This document shows positions 60,276 to 64,000 of a DNA stretch of 64,000 bases, in pieces. The stretch's first letter is position 1, and each line of letters starts with the position of its first letter. The notes under the pieces were generated by a model. The model ran no database searches. It was not told the DNA's origin and was given only the letters and a program-made list of their open reading frames with translations. A program made the position numbers and the translations under genes. The DNA comes from Enterovibrio qingdaonensis (GTDB lineage Bacteria; Pseudomonadota; Gammaproteobacteria; Enterobacterales; Vibrionaceae): contig NZ_JAJUBB010000006.1 in the NCBI RefSeq assembly GCF_028683135.1, positions 124,001 to 188,000 of the forward strand. Direction: 5' to 3'.

Positions 60276-61712
60276 ATGGAATTCAGGCTGCACCAAACGA
60301 GACGATGGCGTTCATTTTTTTGGTTATTTTTTATCCTATTTATCGCCATCCCATCCTATGCTGACCCGCAAACACTCACCATTACTAACTCTCACAGTTG
60401 GAAGCCGTTTTCCTATGCCGACAAAGGGGTTCCTCGCGGGCTTCTCGTGGATTTCTGGCGACTTTATAGTGAGGTAAATAACACACCGATTGAGTTCGCA
60501 CTGACTGATTGGAATGACTCCCTTCTGGCAATGAAAGAGGGAGGACGCATCGTTCACGGCGGGCTGGTATATTCCTCGCAACGTGATACCTACCTAGACT
60601 ACGTAGCCGCGATTTTTGAGTTATCCACGTCTCTTTATGTATTAAATGATGAAGAGGGACGAAAAACAGATCGTATTCTGCCTTGGATGGAAATCGGCGT
60701 CGTGAAAGGGGGCTATGAAGAGGAATACATTAAAAAGAACTTCCCGCTTGCTGTCACGGTACCGTTTAAAAACAATGCTGCGCTCATTGAAGCTGCTATG
60801 AAAAAAACGGTAAAGCGAATTATTGTCGATACTCAAGTCGCGACGTACTATTTTTCTCTGCAGGATAATCCTCATCAATTCGTCCCAATTGACAAGGTGT
60901 ACACCAAGAATATCTCTGTCGCCGTTGCGGAAGGCAGTCACGAATTATTGCACGAAATCAAAGCAGGTATCGCAAACATTCCAGCTTCTGAGTTGCAGCG
61001 TATTGAGCAGAAATGGTTAAACACAAGCACGCGTGACACGTTACCTTCATGGTTAGCTCCTGTTTTATCGGCGTTTTTTATCGGCATGTTGATCAGCTAT
61101 GTGTACATACTGAAATTAACCGTTCGACGCAAAACCCGAGCACTGCAGTTGGCAAATTTAAAGTTGGAAGAGTTTGCATACACAGACTCACTGACGGGCT
61201 TGTTGAACCGTCGGGGACTGGAGAAGGTTTATAGTGGCCCGAAAGTTGAGCAAATCATTCGGAAAAACTGCCTATCGGTAGTGATGATCGACATCGATCA
61301 TTTTAAGCGTATCAACGATGTACATGGTCACCTAAAAGGTGATGAAGTGCTGATATCTATCTCGGACTCGCTTCGAGCGAATATCCGTGAAGCGATTGCT
61401 ATATCGCGATTGGGCGGTGAAGAAATCTGTATTTTTCTTTCATCTTGCAGTGAAGAAAAGCTTGAGCTGACTTGTGATTACATACGCAGCTATCTGATCC
61501 AGATGGCTTCTCAGCCAGAGATCAATTTAAACGTCACAGCATCAATGGGTGCACTGCTGGTTGATGAGCATTATGGTGAGATGAAATTGGACGTTTTAGT
61601 CCACTATGCCGACTGCCTGATGTATCAAGCAAAACGGGCCGGGCGAGATAAAGCGGTCATTGCTCGTTATTCTGCTGTATCAGCCAGAATGAGCAATGAG
61701 CCAGCATTTTAA
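60276..61712 (+). CDS. Periplasmic solute-binding sensor diguanylate cyclase
   Basis: 478 residues: a membrane/signal segment (WLFFILFIAIPSYA), solute-binding type 3 domain (about 32-250; NSHSWKPFSYADKGVPRGLLVDFWRLY), a membrane helix (about 262-285), coil and GGDEF domain. Here the signature is GGEEI (380-384) with the acidic residues intact and the final Phe replaced by Ile; DIDHFKRINDVHGH and YADCLMYQAKRAGRD are normal, so cyclase activity is likely. It is a paralogue of the degenerate protein at 31638-33074 (same length, same domain order). AGAGGTAG precedes the ATG. Convergent stop codons overlap those of the next gene. Confidence 0.9.
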   Translation: MEFRLHQTRRWRSFFWLFFILFIAIPSYADPQTLTITNSHSWKPFSYADKGVPRGLLVDFWRLYSEVNNTPIEFALTDWNDSLLAMKEGGRIVHGGLVYSSQRDTYLDYVAAIFELSTSLYVLNDEEGRKTDRILPWMEIGVVKGGYEEEYIKKNFPLAVTVPFKNNAALIEAAMKKTVKRIIVDTQVATYYFSLQDNPHQFVPIDKVYTKNISVAVAEGSHELLHEIKAGIANIPASELQRIEQKWLNTSTRDTLPSWLAPVLSAFFIGMLISYVYILKLTVRRKTRALQLANLKLEEFAYTDSLTGLLNRRGLEKVYSGPKVEQIIRKNCLSVVMIDIDHFKRINDVHGHLKGDEVLISISDSLRANIREAIAISRLGGEEICIFLSSCSEEKLELTCDYIRSYLIQMASQPEINLNVTASMGALLVDEHYGEMKLDVLVHYADCLMYQAKRAGRDKAVIARYSAVSARMSNEPAF

Positions 61713-62620
61713 GCGTTTGCGGCGTCTTTAATTGCCAAGGTTTCAATCACACCGTTGAAAACTAGTCGATTACGACCCGTGTTTTTCGCTTTATACAAAG
61801 AGTCATCTGCACGCAGTGAGACCGTAAGGAACGACTCTTCAATATCAATCTGTGTTGCGCCAATCGACACGGTGCAATTGATGGAAAGCGGTTGTCGTGA
61901 TGTATGGCTCACACGTACCACATACGCTTCAATTTCTTTGCGCAGGCCTTCTAATCGTTCAATCGCTTGCTGCTCACTATCAGCCCAAAACAGCAGTGCA
62001 AATTCTTCTCCGCCCAGTCGAGATGCGCATTCTCCTGGATCTGAAAAGCCCTCAATCAGTTTGGCGACTTGCCTTAGCACCAGATCACCGACAGGGTGTC
62101 CCCAACTGTCATTGATGCGTTTGAAGTGGTCAATGTCGACCATGGCAAGAAAGCGTGCAGGGGAGGAAGATAGGGAAGATTTGTCGAATTGCTTGGTAAG
62201 ATAGCGTCGATTGAATAGATTGGTGAGATCGTCGCGGTTGGCCATGTCTCGCAGTGTTCGTTCTCTTTTTATTTGGTCTGTCACCACACTGATAAACGTA
62301 CACATGGCTTTTTCGCCGTACCAATCGACCACTTTGTCAGTAATCTGAGCAATCATTGGATTGCCTTTTATGTCAGTATGATTAATGACTTCAGGCGGCG
62401 TTGCTTGACCCGTTTCAATTGCCCGCTCATATCTTCGTTGTGCTTCCGGCCAGTGCGCCTCCTCAAACAAGACGCGAATACTTTCTAGCCCCAGAACATC
62501 TTCTGCCGTTTCCAACCCGCTGAAACGGGCAAAGGCATTGTTGGCATATTTGGGGACAAAGTTGATGTGTATAACACAGGGGTTGGGGTGGATATCGAGG
62601 ATATCTTTAAAGTTGGGCAT
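61709..62620 (-). CDS. PAS-GGDEF diguanylate cyclase
   Basis: 303 residues from ATG 62620 (MPNFKDILDIHPNP); TTG 62644 would add eight, and neither has a good ribosome site. An N-terminal PAS domain (about 1-125: PCVIHINFVPKYANNAFARFSG) is followed by a full GGDEF domain: DIDHFKRINDSWGH, RLGGEEF and ADDSLYKAKNTGRN. No membrane segment and no RxxD inhibitory site. Its TAA stop lies on the complement of the TTAA that also contains the stop of the upstream sensor cyclase, so the two convergent genes overlap by 4 bases with no terminator between. Confidence 0.92.
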   Translation of the reverse strand: MPNFKDILDIHPNPCVIHINFVPKYANNAFARFSGLETAEDVLGLESIRVLFEEAHWPEAQRRYERAIETGQATPPEVINHTDIKGNPMIAQITDKVVDWYGEKAMCTFISVVTDQIKRERTLRDMANRDDLTNLFNRRYLTKQFDKSSLSSSPARFLAMVDIDHFKRINDSWGHPVGDLVLRQVAKLIEGFSDPGECASRLGGEEFALLFWADSEQQAIERLEGLRKEIEAYVVRVSHTSRQPLSINCTVSIGATQIDIEESFLTVSLRADDSLYKAKNTGRNRLVFNGVIETLAIKDAANA

Positions 62621-63095
62621 TGTTGGGCAGCTGCTGATGTTCAATTACGGATCATTATTCTTATTGCGATCGCGTACACACGACCGGTGTATTTACGTCC
62701 AACTTTTTAGTGCGAAAACCTTACGGAAGCAATGCTTTTTACATTATTTTAGGTAGCGATGCACAAAAATAGCGTGCCACTTCCAGCTTTGACGTTGAAA
62801 TTAGGTAATTTTTTAGGAATGAAACTATACACCTTTAGACACCTAAGGCCCGTGCGTGCGTTCTCATAGGACGTGATAAATGCGGGTTATAATGACTCTT
62901 ATTGATAAGCCTCTTAAATGTTTTGATAAAGAAAAGCTGTAGGGCAAATAGCACGCATTTTTGACTTCTTCATCATGGCATTAGAGATATAAAAATGGAC
63001 GTATGGTTGGCTAAAAATGCGAAAAATCCTGATTGTGCTCTGACTTAAGTTAGCCAGATTGTGGCTGCTAACACGAATCAAGAAAGAGCATCAAG

Positions 63096-63157
63096 CAATG
63101 TCTTGAAATCAATATCTTTACGTCAAAACCTTAAAAACAATGTCATGAAATCAATAC
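63096..63157 (+). repeat. Direct repeat, two 20-base copies 42 bases apart
   Basis: CAATGTCTTGAAATCAATAT at 63096 and CAATGTCATGAAATCAATAC at 63138 differ at two positions. The 42-base period equals about four DNA turns, which would suit a DNA-binding protein on one face. Confidence 0.65.
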
Positions 63158-63208
63158 TGACATTGCCACGTTTCACGAAGCGTGACTGAATGAACACTGA
63201 CGTGTTCA
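63138..63208 (+). repeat. Three tandem hairpins
   Basis: CAATGTCA...TGACATTG (63138-63165, 12-base loop), TCACG-AAG-CGTGA (63173-63185) and TGAACAC-TGAC-GTGTTCA (63191-63208). None has a T-run. Confidence 0.6.
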
Positions 63209-63375
63209 TACCCTCCTTATTGGTTGCGTCTTTCGCATGCGACAAACGCAATAATTATCTCGCGCCACCTTCCAGAACGATTATTCCTGTCCTGTACTTG
63301 AAGAGAAACCAAGGAAAGAGGCGAGGTTGCATGCACGATGTGAGCGCAGCCGGCCCTTGCAAACAAGGAGTCAGG

Positions 63376-64000
63376 ATGAGCGAACCGATTGAACAAGCAT
63401 TGAGTGATAACGGCGTGTTAAGGCTAACACTCAATAACCCTCAACGTAGAAATGCACTCTCAATGTCCATGATTGCTGCCTTGCATGACGCCATCAAGCA
63501 AGCTGATGTCTCTACGGCGGTGAAAGTGATCGTTCTCGGGGCGAACGGCCCGGCATTTAGTGCCGGACACGATCTGAAAGAAATTACGGCGGCAAGAGAG
63601 CAACCTGATAAAGGCCGCGCCTTTTTCTCAACGTTAATGGGGCAATGCGCCGCGATGATGACGGACATCGTCACTTGCTCAAAACCAGTGATTGCGGAAG
63701 TTGATGGAATTGCTACCGCGGCAGGGTGCCAGCTTGTTGCCAGTTGTGATTTAGCCTATGCCTCAGACACCTCACGCTTCGCGACACCTGGGGTCAATAT
63801 TGGTCTATTTTGTTCGACCCCCATGGTCGCACTCTCTCGAAATGTCGCGAACAAACATGCGATGGAAATGCTACTGACCGGAGACATGTTCTCCGCGTGT
63901 GATGCCGAACGAATTGGCCTGATAAACCGCGTGACCGACAGTGAATCACTTAAAACGTTAACCCATGATATTGCCTCAAAAATTGCCGAGAAGTCGTCGA
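63376..64000 (+). CDS. Enoyl-CoA hydratase/isomerase-fold protein (ECHDC3-like), 3' truncated
   Basis: The first 208 residues of a crotonase-superfamily protein, open to the window end; the family is about 260. The start ATG 63376 has AAGGAG 5 bases upstream; an in-frame ATG at 63331 would add 15. The oxyanion-hole segments AFSAGHDLKE and AAGCQLVASCDLAYA are seen. Where classical hydratase has two catalytic glutamates (GGGCEL and QPE), this has Gln (AAGCQL) and Gly (FATPGVNIGLF), the pattern I recall for the ECHDC3 group, whose activity is unclear. Classical hydratase activity is therefore not assumed. Confidence 0.85.
   Translation, partial: MSEPIEQALSDNGVLRLTLNNPQRRNALSMSMIAALHDAIKQADVSTAVKVIVLGANGPAFSAGHDLKEITAAREQPDKGRAFFSTLMGQCAAMMTDIVTCSKPVIAEVDGIATAAGCQLVASCDLAYASDTSRFATPGVNIGLFCSTPMVALSRNVANKHAMEMLLTGDMFSACDAERIGLINRVTDSESLKTLTHDIASKIAEKSS

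Larger units (their letters stand above)
62621..63375. other. Long leader/intergenic region before the crotonase gene
   Basis: 755 bases. A perfect -10 box TATAAT (62888-62893, weak -35), a tiny frame MDVWLAKNAKNPDCALT (62995-63048) with no firm ribosome site, a 20-base direct repeat (63096-63115 and 63138-63157) and three hairpins in a row (63138-63208). The small frame is not claimed as a gene. Confidence 0.5.

Noticed and set aside
62995-63048. 17-residue frame MDVWLAKNAKNPDCALT as a small gene
   Set aside because: No clear ribosome site or terminator, and a frame this short is expected by chance in 755 bases.

Overview
The window is a stretch of a gammaproteobacterial chromosome, almost certainly from the family Vibrionaceae. 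The housekeeping proteins (ArgR, Mdh, ObgE, RapA, LeuABCD, IlvIH, PykF) read like close relatives of the Vibrio and Escherichia versions. The order leuABCD - MJ1255/VC2487-type glycosyltransferase - leuO - acyl-CoA ligase - ilvIH is the one I recall from Vibrio cholerae. A Grimontia, Enterovibrio or Photobacterium relative is possible but is only a guess. No insertion sequence, prophage, CRISPR array, rRNA or tRNA was recognised, so this looks like core chromosome rather than an island.

Layout. 1-6.4 kb: the 3' part of tamB, then fbp, mpl-ubiX and a universal stress protein. 6.5-9.1 kb: a fused TAXI-type TRAP permease without a receptor gene beside it. 9.4-17.3 kb: argR and mdh (divergent), a DUF3313-like lipoprotein, ispB, rplU-rpmA, obgE, the yjjP-yjjB export pair and folA. 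17.3-24.9 kb: the envelope/translation operon lptD-surA-pdxA-rsmA-apaG-apaH with divergent djlA. 25-31.6 kb: a 2-hydroxyacid dehydrogenase, rluA, rapA and a PIN-PhoH ATPase. 31.6-34.3 kb: two GGDEF proteins. 34.3-37.8 kb: thiBPQ under a TPP riboswitch. 37.9-39.5 kb: two exported proteins (DUF547 and a DUF4344-like metallopeptidase). 39.6-44.6 kb: leuABCD with a leucine-rich leader peptide and attenuator. 44.8-49.9 kb: a TetR-controlled RND efflux operon. 50-51.7 kb: a PAP2 phosphatase and a glycosyltransferase. 52-57.9 kb: leuO, an acyl-CoA ligase and ilvIH. 58.2-59.6 kb: pykF. 60.3-62.6 kb: two more GGDEF proteins, convergent. 63.4 kb to the end: a truncated crotonase-fold gene.

How the genes fit together. 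Branched-chain amino acid synthesis is represented by leuABCD, ilvIH and the regulator LeuO within about 18 kb. Envelope biogenesis is represented by TamB, LptD, SurA, Mpl, UbiX and IspB. Cyclic-di-GMP signalling is represented by four GGDEF proteins, two of which are same-length paralogues with a periplasmic solute-binding sensor. One of that pair has lost the metal-binding acidic residue of its signature (GGGEF).

The signals most worth a second look are RNA-level. Between rluA and the dehydrogenase gene, two long inverted repeats are interleaved in a pseudoknot order and one overlaps the ribosome binding site. The ilvI leader holds two extended hairpins. The thi riboswitch has a visible alternative-pairing platform. 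A run of three hairpins with a 20-base direct repeat lies upstream of the last gene. All calls come from reading the sequence; no database search was made.
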